Program-made: the position numbers and the translations under genes
Assembly: GCF_030704535.1 (NCBI RefSeq)
Contig: NC_081811.1
Location: 1,127,501-1,191,500 of the forward strand
Direction: 5' to 3'
Length of the DNA stretch: 64,000 nt
Source: Vitis vinifera
Lineage: Eukaryota; Streptophyta; Magnoliopsida; Vitales; Vitaceae
The notes under the pieces: model-generated
The model's input: the letters and a program-made list of their open reading frames with translations, nothing else
Told to the model about the DNA's origin: nothing
Databases searched by the model: none
In this document: piece by piece, positions 37,634 to 50,822 of the stretch
Layout: each line of letters starts with the position of its first letter
How positions within the stretch are numbered: the first letter of the stretch is position 1

Positions 37634-39519
37634 TCATGCTTCTATGAACTCAACAGGATCAAGCTTCACAGGAGCCAGATCAGGTTCATCAACAATGGCT
37701 TTGAAATCTCCAGTCTGACCTTCCAAATAAGCCTTCAAGAATGCAACAAAAAGGCCACCCACACATCTCCTCATGGGGTCCCTAGGACCCTTCCCACTCT
37801 TGCAGATATAACCCGAAATCGCCCCAATGCAGCCTGAAAGATGATCATCTAACATGTCCAAGTGACCATATTCAGTAGTCACAAAGTGGGAACAAGGAGG
37901 TTTACACTCACTGAAAAACTCTACATGGTTCACTCCATCTGGGGCACATGGACATGTTAGGCAGTTCCTTGGCTCATCGCCCAACCCCGTGCCGATTACG
38001 CAAACTGGGATTGCTAGATTGAAGGAATGAGGAACATAGGTTAGGATTTTGGGAACTGTTTGGCTACATTTACTCAACCCACCAACAGGGTCTAGTCCTA
38101 GTAGGGCTGAGAAGTTGAGGGATGTATCAGCATACCCTAGTGCCAGAGCAAATGCTGTCTTTCCCCCTCTGCTGTGGCCTGAAAGAGCAAGCTTGAGTAG
38201 GTCTGGTTTCACATTTTCTGGGAGCACAGATTGAAGGCCTGAGGATAGCCAATTTGTGACTGCTGCTGCTGATTTGATCTCTTGAATTCCAGAAGGAGGT
38301 AATAGTCCGTATAACTATATAGAAAACCATTTCACAGTACTGCATGTCAGAGATTGGAGATTAATAGAAAATGTGTTTGTGCATGCGGTTATTAATTGAA
38401 AGTTCTCCCAAATGCCTTGCAATCTTTCGGATGAACTTGATTAAAAATATTAAATCAAGTTTGGGTTAGGTTCAATTTCCTAAACTTTGGTCCAGAATAA
38501 TTCAAATTGAGTTCAAGATTGAAAAACCCTAATATAAGATCAACCTAGATGTCAAAATGATTACCAAAGCTCATCTAAACATTGGGTTAGGTTGGATTTC
38601 ATTCGGGTCAACCTGTTAAACAGGTTGCACCTCTATTATTATGTCAATATATAAATATATTGAACTAATTTGGATTGCAATACTTCAATTACAAAGATCA
38701 TTACCTTTAATTTTATAATTATATATAGAGATGACAATATGACAGGTTTTTTTTAGTACCAATCTCACCACCCTGCCCCTAGTGGAACATGTTTAAAATT
38801 TAAATAAATGGATTCGAGACAAATTTAGAATTTTTTTAAAACCCGAGGCAGGCTCAAAATGGATTTAGGTATTGTCTAATCTTATCTCGTTCCATCACAT
38901 TCAAAATAAAATAAGTTATAAAAAATTATATTATTTTTATTATTTATAAAATATATTTATTTTAATATAATTAAAATAAATAATTTTTTTCAAAAAAAAG
39001 TTAAATAGTCGGGCAAGGCGAGTATGGTAAATTCGTATGCCCACCCTACCCATTTAACTTTTTTAATAGGATGGAGATGGAAACTATTTTGGATAAACAT
39101 AACTCACCCTGAACCTGAAACCATCCTCTTATCATCTCCAACTATATATTAAGTACAATTAAATGGGAAACGAGTAGAAGAAGAAAAAGAAAAATAGGGG
39201 GAGGAGGATAGTTAACAGGGAAGAGAGGTTGAGAAAGCACCTGAGGAGCCACCACTATGTATCCATGGGAAGAAATGAGTTGAAGGAGCTGGGTGTAGAA
39301 GGTGTTGCGGAGCTCGAAGCCATGAAGAAACAAGAGAACTGGGTATGTCCCTTGAATGGTTGGTGTAACAATCAACAATGGCTTGGGAGGGGAAGCGATG
39401 TTTGAAGTCTCCACTCGAATGCAAGTCACACTCAAATTTCCTGGCTCAAAAACACTGGTTGTTGTCTTCAAATCAAGCTTGATTCCCTGGGTTGAAGGAT
39501 TACCTCCTAATAGTGCCAT
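37634..39519 (-). CDS. CLH: CLH-B2: chlorophyllase
   Basis: Exons are 39241-39519 and 37634-38314, with a 926-nt intron and a 319-residue product. The triad Ser141, Asp168 and His244 is intact. It differs from CLH-B1 by only a few residues (Ser32 to Thr, Phe to Tyr in SSHGYIVV, Cys to Ser in SKCSQTVP, Ser to Thr in EGQTGD). Promoter and intron are also nearly identical, so the copies are recent or homogenised. The 4.9-kb insertion lies about 485 bp upstream of the ATG and could influence expression. Confidence 0.93.
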
Positions 39520-39562
39520 TGCCCCCTTTTAGAGTGTGTGGAAATCAAGGTATAGATCTCTC

Positions 39563-39573
39563 ATTTTATAATT
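39563..39573 (-). promoter_or_regulatory. Probable TATA box of CLH-B2
   Basis: AATTATAAAAT on the minus strand, 44-54 bp before the ATG and conserved with CLH-B1. Confidence 0.5.
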
Positions 39574-40004
39574 GGAGAGAATGATGAATTGCAGCCATTG
39601 GGCAGCTATGCAGCTGGGCCCTAGAGGAAGAGTCCCCGACTCCAAATAATTGTAGCAGCCTTCGAGTCAATCAATACTAGTCAAGTACACCAACTAACAA
39701 AAAGATATTTCAAACAAATTTCATTTAACTATTAGACTTAAAACTTAAATAATTCAAAAATACATAAATTTTTAACTAATTTTAATTAAATTTTATTTTA
39801 TTTCATATTTTTTATAATGCAATTAAATATAAGAAATTCATTTTTCTTAATTTTTTTTTTTTAGTATTTTAAGGACTGGTAAAAAAAAAATTAAAGGCTA
39901 ACTAAAATAATTTTAAAAACTATTTTTAAATTTTCAAATAGGGGTTTGTTTTATAAAATATAAAAAAAAACAATTACGACAACAAAACCTAATAGGATAC
40001 AACC

Positions 40005-43000
40005 TGTAGACCCTCAATTTTGTCCCTTTAGCACATGTCTTTAAATTTGTTTTCAGTGCTCCATAGTAGTTCCTTGGTGGCCCATTATTACTCGCATAAA
40101 AGGTGGAAGACCAGATCCTTAAAAAAGAAGGAGAAAAAGATACCAAAAGCAGAAGAGGAGATATAGTAAAGAAGGGGGGGTTTTTCAGAGAGGATTTTCA
40201 GCACACATAAAAAAAACGTGGGGAAAGAGATTCATCCTGGAGAGGGGAATTGGAAAAGAGAAGCAGTACTTCTTTAGAAAAGTTCTAAGGTAAGCTTTCT
40301 GATTATTTTTCTGGCTCACCTTCCCAATCTATATTCTTCATTCTCTCCTTTTATGATCGGGAACACTGTTTGCTTGTTGGGTTGAGGATGGTGGAAACTC
40401 TATGTGAACGTTTCTGATTTCTAGTTTTTGCATATGCTTACAAATATTGTTTCATTCCCTATTACTATATTCATTTATTTATTTTTGATCATTCGAACTC
40501 AGTGAGACTCTGTTTTATGGTATATTATTTGATGACATTGTTTGCCCTATCTCTCTTTTACTCTTCCCACCAATCTAAGCCCATGGATTAACACTTGAAA
40601 TGAGGCTACGTTAATTGGCATCCTCTGCTTATTCCTTCCCCGGTTTTTACTATGTGTCTATCCATGTCCTCTGTTCCCCTATTCATACTACCTTCCAGTC
40701 TTTGTCTATATATTTGGGTGTGTATTCGGGACTGATAGAAGTGCTGATATGAAAGATAAAGTGTGTTGCAAACGCGGTGTACTCAGTGTATTCCTGGTGG
40801 ACTGTGAAGAATGAAGGGTAGTGATGGAGATTCATATCGTGTGAATTTGGTTGAATAACAGAAGAAGGGTTGCATGGAAACAGCAAAGAGAGAGGGATCT
40901 TCAGGAATTTCTACTATGGAAAAGGACTTATGATTACACAGTCCAACTGTTGGCAAGATCTCTGGTCACAATATTCGATCAAATCAATTATGTTTTTGGA
41001 ATTACTCAGATGACGGATGTTGAGGAAGACATAGATTCGAGGATAATGAACTTTGATTATATTAATCGCAACCAGTCAGTTTCTGCATTAATGCTATCTT
41101 CAGTTTATCCATCTGAGAATAGTAGAGCCAAATTTACTTCAAGTCCACTATCTTGGGACTAGAAGCTCTTCACTTATTCATTATCCACTTAAAATCCAAG
41201 TGGCTTTCCACGACTCGTAGACAAGTTACAGGCGTCATCCTTTTCTCACATGATTTCTACATCCAAAGCCTTCCGTGGCATGCATCATAATACATCAAGT
41301 GGCTAGTTTAAAATATCGTTAATTATCAGAGGAGCTTTCTGGTATTTGTTAACATAGCACACACCCTGCAATCTACTCACATGGATGATCATGACCTTCT
41401 AGTTGGGTCCAAGAACGCTCATTGAGTTCAAAGTTAGGCAGAGAATGCATTGGATCGAATTGACGGGTTTGAAAAGATTGTTAGAGCAATTTCTATTGTT
41501 GTTAGGTTCCTTGTAACCTTGAAGACCGTGCGCATCATACCTTCACTTGCACTTTTAATGAAATCTGATGAAGTGATTGACAGATCCTTTGTTGCCCAGG
41601 CTGATTAGTCTTGTTTGTAATGGAAGTCGGGGAATAAATCTTATAATTGCAAATTCAGGTGCAGTTGCTGGGTTGATAACCCTAATGGATTATATAGAAT
41701 AAGATCCGCCAAACCATAATTGTTTTATCTAGAGAGTGCATGCAAGATGGATCTTAAACGTGGATAGTTTCCAGTTGTTTCTGCGTATTCTAATGGAGAT
41801 GGATGTTCTGATGGTGGAGCTTTTGACAATGGACCTTGTTTTTTTAGGTGCAACATCTGGCTGGAGATCAGTTTCATGAACATAAATCTAAGATCTACTT
41901 ACCTTATGTGTCAGGAAGTCCACTTCTTGTCAATGAGTTAGTTTATGATGATGCTCCCTAGCTGTTTGGTTCCTAAAGATGAATGTCTGCCTGCAAAAGA
42001 GATGAAGCAGCCCCTAATGCTGCTGATTCTGATACAGCAAGAAACTTCTCATGAAGTCACTCTTATGACACTGCTGATGAGGAACTCGGTTAGAAGTTCA
42101 TGACACTTGTCAGGGATTGAAGTTCTATTCAAACTACTTTCATGACTTAATTTTTCCTGATTTTCTGAAATAATGCCTATTGCTCTACATAATATCTCGG
42201 TTTACGAAAAGCTTTACTCAACATCATCCAACATTAGTACTCCATGAAAGATCAACAATTCTACAAGTCTCCAAGGCTTCCTTGTTATCAATGCTAATGG
42301 TTTCCCCGGGATTAAAAATTCATGAACAAGGACTTTCTGGATCATCTAAATTTTCCTAGTCATATTCCTAAAGATTCTAATGAAATGGAAAAGGAGATTT
42401 TTCCCAGATCAGCTGGTATCTATATCCGAAATGAGACAGCTCGATCAAGTCAGAACGTGCTTGAACTTCTTTGTAAAGCGGATCAACTAAGGGATCAAAA
42501 TGCAGCATGCTCAGTTCAGATCTCAGAGAGGAAGCCATTATCTGAAATATCAGAATCAGAAATTTTTATGGTTCTATAGGTCACCTTCAGCGAAATCAGT
42601 CCTCCGCTTCTTAAATCAGTTAATTCGCTCAACTCACATACCTCTCCTGAGATAGAAGATAAGAGTCATGCATGGTTGACATCCGTTCCTCCTGTTCGGT
42701 TTTTACCTCATTCCTATGAAGCGTCTCAAAGAGAGTCGGGGTATAATGAATTCTTGGGGAAAAGAGCATCCGAGACCGTATGCAAGGCATTTGATGAAGT
42801 AGATGGAATAGAACTCGCATGGGGTCAAGTGGAAATTAAGGATTTATTACAGTCCTTTCAACAGCTAGAAAGATTATATTCAGAAGTTCATTTACTGATG
42901 TCACCGAAACACGATACATCATCAAGTTCTATAACACTTGGGTTGATGATATGAATAGGACTATTAACTTGATTACAGAGTTATTCACTTCCAGGAGTTT

Positions 43001-44936
43001 GAGACAATATCGGAAGAAGTATCAGCATATTGACTTCAAAGTTCCCAATCCGTTTCAAGTCCCACGGATGCCCAAGCTGTCTTTGAAACTCTGACAAGAA
43101 GGAGTAGCTATTCAAACCATCTCCAACAGTACACCTAGTGCTGATAGTTTCTGGTGTATAACAGGGATCATTACAAGGAAATAGGAAGGTGCTGATGCTG
43201 TTTTTCTAAGGGAACTGAACCGAATGACACCAGCATGCTATTATTGCCCAAGAGTATCAAAAGAACATGAACTCTTATCATCTCATCATGGAACAGCCTC
43301 CACGCTCTCTATAAAACTCTTAATTGATACAAATCTGGGAACATAGACTTCGTTTGCTATCCGCGATCATTGCCAATGCTCTTATCTTGGCCCAAGATCC
43401 ATTTGGGAATTATGTTGTGTAATATGTATTTGAATTTGAGGGTTCATGGGCAAGAACAGAAACGCTCAACCAATCAGAGGGTTAATATAGGCACCTCTCC
43501 ATGCAGAAGTACAGCAGCAATGTCGTTGAGAAGTACCTGAAATATACTGGGGAAGAGCAGTTTGCTTGTATCATTTAAAGAATTCATAGACCATATATCC
43601 CTAATTAGATCGGATGATGCTGGACCCATATGTCAATTATGTCATTCAAACTACATTAAACCACTCCAAGGAAGACATGGATAGGGAAAGTTGGTTACTC
43701 CAAGGTCCGTATTTCTCAAGAGCAACCCAAGGTTGCTGGAATTCTCCATCCCTCACTAGAAGTCACCAAAACTTTGAACAACAGGAAGCTTCGGAAGGTG
43801 CCAAAAGAGGGCAGAATGCATTTTGGAGTTCAACGCCAGCACTGCAGTCTCAAATCTCATTCACAAGCTCCACTCCATCATAGCAACCGTGCTACAAGCA
43901 TCTTCTCCCCTACTTGCTTCTTTGATTGAGAATTTACTGTTTTAAATTGAATTTCAAAACCATTGTTCAACTAAACATTATCAACTTTGAAAAATTCATC
44001 TTTAGATCTTATCTAGGCTATAAAATCCAGATTTCAACACTCTTTTGTTGTCATTTTCCTTCCGGCACGCATTTTCACTATTTTATTTGATTTTCAACTA
44101 ATTTTCTCGATTTTTTCTAAGCATGAATAAATTTTATGATTCCAAACAATGAAATTCATGGAATCAACTCATGCGAAATTAATTAGGGCTTTGGTGGGAG
44201 GCCCGACATTCATGATACCTTCTTCAATATTGTTTGCTTGATATGTTGATTTTTTATTCTTCTTGATGATATACATGAATTTGTTTCGTATTTATTGTTG
44301 AGATGCTCTTGATTCCCATAGAGGAGTACTAGCTTGCTATCCTGGTGCGCTCTCTTCTCATCTATTTTTTAGAACTCTATGGACTTGTATGTCATTAATG
44401 ACCATATCCATATTTGACGTGATTCTTGGATGTCTTGATATATGTCTGATTTGCTTGAATAAAACAAATGTTGTGTGCTACATTTCTACACTAACTTTTA
44501 TGTTTTATGATAGCGTTTGAAGAGTGGTTCAGGTACGCACCCTAACTCTCCTTTATTGTAATTTGATTGTGTTTGGCATGTCACTCTTTAAAATCACCTA
44601 ACCTATTTAGGTATCTATAATTAACTGATTAATTGTCACACTTCCATTAACTTTGTCAGTAGAGACCTTTAAAGGGCTTAGAGGGGTGCTACCTTTTAAA
44701 GATACCTTCCCAATAGGTAACCTGATCCCCGAACTTAAACTCAGGTTTTTCAAAGACATGCTTTTTCCAAAAATTATGGAGTCATATTTAGGGTTTTTTT
44801 TTCTTGTTTTATTTTCCCTTTAAAATAAAAATAAAATAAGTAGCGGCTTCAACTTTTTTTTAAAAATTAATTTTTCACAAATAAAAAACGAGTCTCGCCG
44901 ATCGAGTGGGGGTGCACGTGAAAAATGCGGGTCATA
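40005..44936 (+). mobile_element. LTR-type non-autonomous element carrying host-gene-like fragments
   Basis: Unit 1 has the empty site (near 13939). The insertion starts TGTAGACCC and ends GGGTCATA, flanked by CAACC on both sides (40000-40004 and 44937-44941). The left part looks like an LTR leader; the right 900 bp, with CGAGTCTCGCCGATCGAGTG and GTGCACGTGAAAAATGC, looks like the end of a Ty3/gypsy-type LTR. I found no gag or pol and no second copy of the ends. The interior resembles two host families: DUF668/PSI1-type at 40851-41160 (YDYTVQLLARSL, VFGI) and Pumilio repeats at about 43370-43700 (AQDPFGNYVV, LDPYVNYVIQT). Other interior parts (about 41400-43100) are protein-like but unrecognised. 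It is degraded, with many breaks. It inserted after the duplication. Confidence 0.75.
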
Positions 44937-45411
44937 CAACCCCACTTGCTTTTCTCACGATTTTAGCAAGACATTAGTGGTTGAATCTTTGTCCGTACAT
45001 GGCTGCTTTATCATCAGCCGCCCTATGGTTTGTAGTGATAAATTGATAACATGCGGTTTGTGTACACGGCTTTAGCAAGAAAAAGGAGGAAAATTCCACG
45101 TGGAAGTTCATTTTTTGCCAGAAAGTCAAGCGACGACTCCACTAGTCTCCGTTGGGTGCGTTTGGTATTTCAAGATTAGGTACGGATGATCTTATCCAAC
45201 GATTCCAACCATCCTCCCTTTATTTAAAATAAGTTTTATTCATGTTTAATCGAAAAAATTAAATAGTACCCATCCTTTAACTTTTTTCTGAAAATTTTTT
45301 AAATTTTTTCACAAAAATTTATTTTTAAAATTTTTTAATTACATTAAAATAAGTAAACTTTATAAATAATTAAAATATTATAAATTTTTATAACTTATTT
45401 TATTAAAAAGC

Positions 45412-45458
<47 letters not shown>

Positions 45459-45569
45459 TAAAAATAAGAAAATACAAATTAAATTAAATTAATTTTTAAA
45501 GTCAATTATTTGTCATCCCTGTTTAAGCTCAATATGGAGTTGATGAGTGTACTTAATTGTATACCATAT
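44937..45569. other. Intergenic, continuation of the CLH-B2 5' flank
   Basis: No gene was found. It matches 13934-14553 of unit 1, with a longer (TTA)n run at about 45415-45456. Homology to unit 1 ends at 45569. Confidence 0.7.
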
Positions 45570-46789
45570 GTATTTATTACCAATAAAAGTTTCTTAAGTA
45601 TGATTGAATGAAAAAGAATTTCTACCATAACAAATACTTTCCTAACTTTATATTAAGGTTATGTTGAATTCCCAAAATGTATCAAAGAAAGAAAAAATAT
45701 TAAGCAAAATTATTTTCTCATTTTGTTGTGATATGAAAAATATAAATAAAAAAGATTCGAATATAATTAATACTAGTTACAAACTTATACATTTTCAAAT
45801 TAGTTAATTTTTACATTGATAGGTTAAAATAAATTAAATAAATTTACAATAGCAAATAATATATAATTTGTTGACTTTGAATCCAATCTTTATTTTTCTT
45901 CACTTTTTCTTTTCTTCTATTTTTTCCCTTACATTTTTTTTCAAATTTTTTTAAAACCAAACATAGTCTAAGAATTCTTTCTTAGAGAAAATGTATTATA
46001 ATAAAATTATTTAAATAAGTTATAAAAATATTGCTTCTTGTTGAATGTTTATCATGACTTAAACCAAAAGTTGCTACTGATTTGAAACTCAATATCACTA
46101 GCTCTTTCAAATCTATAAAATTTGAATTTTACGAGTGAATTTTAATTGTGGATTATAGCTAACAAAGAGTAAACCAATGTTATAAAAATCTCAAAGAGTA
46201 CCTCACAATTTTAATATTCTCCGTTTTTCTCTTAATTTTTTAGCAAATACATAAGAAACATGCAAGGGAAATCGTTGTTCTAATATGGACTTATTTACAA
46301 ATATGAAATTCATGCTCTAACTATATTAAAAGAAAAATATAAAGAAAATTAGAGATACAAAAACACAATAATATAATGTGGAAATCTTTGAAGAGATTAA
46401 AAAAAATGCACAAAATTTACTATAAAAAAAATACTAAATACAAATTTTACTTCATCGAATACTTTTAATCCCTCTCATGGACTACTTGAAACTTTACTTC
46501 TCAGTTTTTCATATAGAACTCTTTGGAATCCTTCTAAACATGATTTTGGCTTATTCCTAATAAAGACTCTTAGTTTGACATTAGTCATTTTGGTACAAGC
46601 AAGTAAATGCTCGATGTATCAACATTGGGAGAAAAGGAGCTCATGTTCATACGGAACAACCTCCACACGAAGAAAATAGTCAAAAGGTCCAAGGTCCTTA
46701 AGAGAAAACCGTTGGGTTTCTGTGAAAAGGTTGTGTTATTTATGCAGTACTTCTAACCATAGACTCCTCATTCACAATAACTCTTACCA
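45570..46789. other. Unit 2-specific AT-rich stretch
   Basis: No gene was found. It includes a MITE at 45650-45972. The rest (45973-46789) is AT-rich and has no recognised end or domain, but it leads directly into copia pol-like sequence and may belong to that fossil. Confidence 0.5.
45650..45972. mobile_element. MITE, TGTTTGGTT family, unit 2-specific
   Basis: The left end reads AGGTTATGTTGAATTCCC and the right end, reversed, TAGACTATGTTTGGTTTT. The core (ACTTATACATTTTCAAATTAG) matches the copy at 62755-63039. It lies in sequence unique to unit 2. Confidence 0.55.
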
Positions 46790-47091
46790 TTTCGCTTCAT
46801 GCCTTCTCTGATGTAAATTGGGCTAGTAATAAGGATGGCTTCACTTCAACAAAGTGAGTGTTTATATTGTTTATCTGGGTCGCAATCTCATCTTATGGAG
46901 TAATAAGAAACAGTGTATTATTGTTTGTTCCTCTGCAGGAGCTGAATATAGGTCGATGGCTACTACAATTATCAAAATCAATTAGGTGTGCTCTCTTCTC
47001 ACTAAGCTTAGCATTCAGCTTCCCCAAGCACTTGGGATTTATTGTGACAATGTTAGTGATATTCATGTTAACCAAACATTTATAAACTTTA
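46790..47091 (+). mobile_element. Ty1/copia fossil, pol 3' fragment
   Basis: Plus-strand translation shows copia RNase H-region motifs, such as NLISWSNKKQ followed by SSAGAEYRSMA and a following IYCDN. It is a small broken remnant, interrupted on its right by the LTR of a second copia element in the opposite direction. Confidence 0.75.
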
Positions 47092-48305
47092 TGCGGAAAT
47101 AATTATTTTAAAAACAATTTTGGATGCATAAAACAAAATAAATGTAAGTACTAAAATAATGATCATATTCTTACCTTGATCCATGATACCAATAACACTT
47201 TTAAAGTGAGATTGAGTCACCTTGTGAATTGGATTGTCAAGGTTTTCAACTTACTACTCTCATATAATGGATGGGTCACTTGTGTGGTGTATGTTGTTAA
47301 AAATAAAACAACAAAAAAGACATGAGAATGAGAGTGTGGCTTGGGACCTCAACTTATAAAAAATTGTGCATCTCTTAGTCTTCCCATCAAAGACTATATG
47401 GGAGTTATACTCATTATTTACACCCATTATGTACAAATTAATGGGTAATGGTGGGTTATTAACTTGAATGCATCTCTATAATTGCATAGGTTATACTTTT
47501 CCATTTTCTTCCATTACTCATAAACAGAATGTACCAAATAAATTTCATAATGATGGGGTTACAAAAGTTGTAACACCACATTCATATAAATTAAATTTTC
47601 TAACTCCCTATTTTTAATTTGAGTCTTTCATACATAAGACTCTTTAATGCTCAATCAATTGATTCACCTACCTATCAATTGATACCCTTAAATAATATTT
47701 ACAATGGTCACACATTATAGGAAAAAAACTAACAATCTCACACTTGGCCTACATAATTATATTTGTAATAGATTAAAACATAATGTGGTCATAACAATTT
47801 CTCAAAAATAAGCATCCCTTACGTTAAGATTATGTTTCATGGAACCACTAACACCAACTCATTGAAATGATTGGATCACAAAACGATCCAATATTCTTCA
47901 AGGATTATAGTACTAGCACCTCCGTTAACATGAATCAATGACTTTTATGACATTAGCAACATTAAGGTGATAATGCTAATTCATTCACATAATGGTCCCA
48001 TCAACTTTTAAACATTTAGATTGTGCACAAAATGGATGTATAAAAGTAACATAATAATCATCAATATATCATAATCAAAAACTTTATTCTCATTATAATG
48101 TGATCACATACATTACACTCTCAATCAATCTAAAATTGACAAACTTGCCACCAAGCCCATGCGCGCAACATGATCCATAAAAAGCTTAGGTAGAAGACCT
48201 TTTGTCAATGGATCTACCAACATGAGTGTATTTTTAATATGTTCAATAGAGACAACTCCATTTTGAACTTTCTCCCTTACAACCAGATACTTAATATCAA
48301 TGTGC
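47092..48305 (-). mobile_element. Ty1/copia fossil: 3' LTR plus end of pol, fused to ANK2b
   Basis: The LTR is 47092-47734 (minus strand TGTTAG to TTCCGCA). It is preceded by the purine-rich GGCCAAGTGTGAGAT and by pol-end motifs KHIDIKYLVVREKVQ, SIEHI and DPLTKGL. Only the 3' end of the element is present. It sits inside an older plus-strand copia remnant on its left, and on its right joins ANK2b intron 5 near 48305. No age can be given from a single LTR. Confidence 0.8.
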
Positions 48306-48333
48306 TTCATAGTAGGCAATGTGAGAAAATTAC

Positions 48334-50822
48334 CTTCTTCCTTCTGTTTAATTTCTGAAGAATGATGTGCAGAAGCCTTCGACCTTGGCTCTTCCTCAGA
48401 CTCACTATCATCAGGGCTTGCTTCTCCATAATATGCCAAGAGTGATGTTTCCTGATCAAAAACTTTTTTATAACGTTTTCCTGGTACCATCCAATGTGAT
48501 GTTGGGTCAATTTGATCATAAGGTACTGTCTCTCCAGATCTCGGTTGTGAGAGCTAGGGAATACTTCCACTATCATATTCGAAAGGTTCAACATATTTAA
48601 GCATTTCATCCATGACTTGAACAGGCCAGGTGTGCTTTTCTTTCTTCTCTTTTATCTTATTTATGTCTTGACCCTGTCCACCACAATAAAACACAACATA
48701 CATTGAACCAATATTAGCACTTTGGATATGAACAGAATATGTGCATATCATTCTAGTGTGTACATATATATATATGGTGATCATACCAACTATAACAGCC
48801 GGCAATGCCCATACTTTAGCTATAAGCTTGATGAAGTTCTCATAGCAAATGCCATAATAATTTGGATGAGGCTGCTCTTGTCTTCGAGCGTTATTTGATT
48901 ATTTACCTGTAAATTAAAAAGAGGTTTGGAGTATTCTCAGAGCAAGACTCTTACACTAGTGTTCATTTGGGATATAAGTAGCACACAAATTGAGAACCCA
49001 AAAAATAAATAAATAAAGGTTCTCAAAAGAAAACATTTATGGACTAATTAAACTTGGTTGATTAGGTGATACAAGCAAGAAATTTATTGGAAGATATATC
49101 TCAAGCTCAATAAATTAATGATTTAATTTGTACTCAATAAATTTATGGTTCTAAAAAAAAGTGCTCAATCAATTAAAGTTTAACCAGATTGTCTAGAATT
49201 GAACTTTTCATCCTAATTTGCTCTTGAGCTGAATTCAAGAAGGTTCTGGATTTACTTATTAGCCCAATGCAAATTCATGAGTAACTATCTGGTCGAAGTC
49301 TCATATGCATAACTAAAATGATGAATTAATATGGGAATCACTTAACCCACCTGATGCTTTGATCATGTTCCATAAGTTGGTTAATATATAGAAATTCTCT
49401 GTATGGTTAGGGTTCTCGGCAGCTTCATATTTCTGTGGAAGGAGCTTTTTGACAGGCACACCTTGCAAAATAACATTGGAATGAAACATTTTCACATAGT
49501 AAACTAATACATGATTGCCCTAAAATTATCCTACAAAAACCTTCATTGAAAAATAGATATGGGATTCTCAATTGCTTCAAGGCAAGTGATTTATGGATGT
49601 GCTTCTCTCACGCACACCCTAGGCTAGATTTGTGAATAAAAACTGTTATTATAATATAGTTTAGATTATTATATAAATTACAGGTAAATAATGACTTAGG
49701 ATAATGGGGTAGATGACTTTAAACAATAAATATCAAACATAGAGCATGAAGTAGATCTGCATCAGGCATTGATCGGCTGGCTGTCGTCACTGGCCCTGAA
49801 AATTAGATATCAAAACCTGTGGGCAGCCCTAGGTTCCAATTCAGCGACTCCTATGTCACAACTTTACAAGTTTATTGGAAATCCTTTAGTCAGTGGAAGG
49901 ATACTTACAAAGATAAATGATTTCGTTGAACCAATTCAGTCGAGTTCCGCTTCTGAATAAAGTAGCCTTAGAAGCAAGGAGGTGGAGAGGGGAGATTCCT
50001 CTCTCATCGACATAATTGACGAGGTCAGGATACTCGTGAATAATTGTAAATGCCAAATCTATCATGCACAACAATGAAAATGTTATATAAATAAAAGCAT
50101 GAGCCTTTCGTTATATATATATATATATATCAATTGGTCAATTCTGTTGAAATGATAACATTATAACAAATGTATAAAACACAAATGAAAATAGAAAATA
50201 TGTTACCCTAAGTTATAAGGCATGAAGCAAATAGATTATCTATTCCTATCGATGTTCAGATGAATGAATAGAAAACAATAAATAGGGCCTGAAAGCATTG
50301 CTCACCGAAGTATTCTCCGGTGATGGCACAGTGAAGACTATTTTCTCCATCACTCCTCCGAAGGTACTCATACACTTTGTTGTTAGCAGTACTGCTACAT
50401 ATGTTAGAGAGGCAAAGGAAAGCGTCTTTCATACCATGGAGAGCTGCTAAGAAGAGAGGGGTCTCATTTTCATTGTTGCGAACACCCACCAGTTCTGGAT
50501 ACTCAGCAGCTATGCACTTGCACATGCGAACGTTGCCTACTGACGCCGCCAAATGGAGAGGGGTGTTCCCTCGATCATTTTTTATATTAATCAGATACAC
50601 GTTGCGATGGGCCATCAGTTGGACTAGTTTTACCACTACATCTTCTCTGCCATCTGATACTGCTATATGCAATGCCGTGTCCCCTGATGTAGCGGTCTTC
50701 TCATCATGAGCCCACGGATCTTCCTTGCATATATCTACAACTTTTTCCCATTTCCCTTGCATGGCATATGAAATCAAGCTTGGTCCAGTGGCCCCTTGTT
50801 CTGTGTCCACGACAAATGCCAT
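48334..50822 (-). pseudogene. ANK2b: ankyrin gene, 3' half lost, several lesions
   Basis: Copy of ANK2a with exons 50306-50822, 49909-50058, 49351-49461, 48787-48906 and 48334-48673. Exons 1 to 3 are intact and nearly identical to ANK2a, starting at ATG 50822. Exon 4 has a CAA to TAA stop right after its start and is 3 nt shorter. Exon 5 is 2 nt short near its acceptor and has a further CAG to TAG stop after GSIP near 48555. Exons 6 and 7 (second ankyrin block and PGG domain) are absent: intron 5 runs into a copia fossil at about 48305. This copy keeps the base whose loss frameshifts ANK2a, so the two copies decayed independently. Confidence 0.88.
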
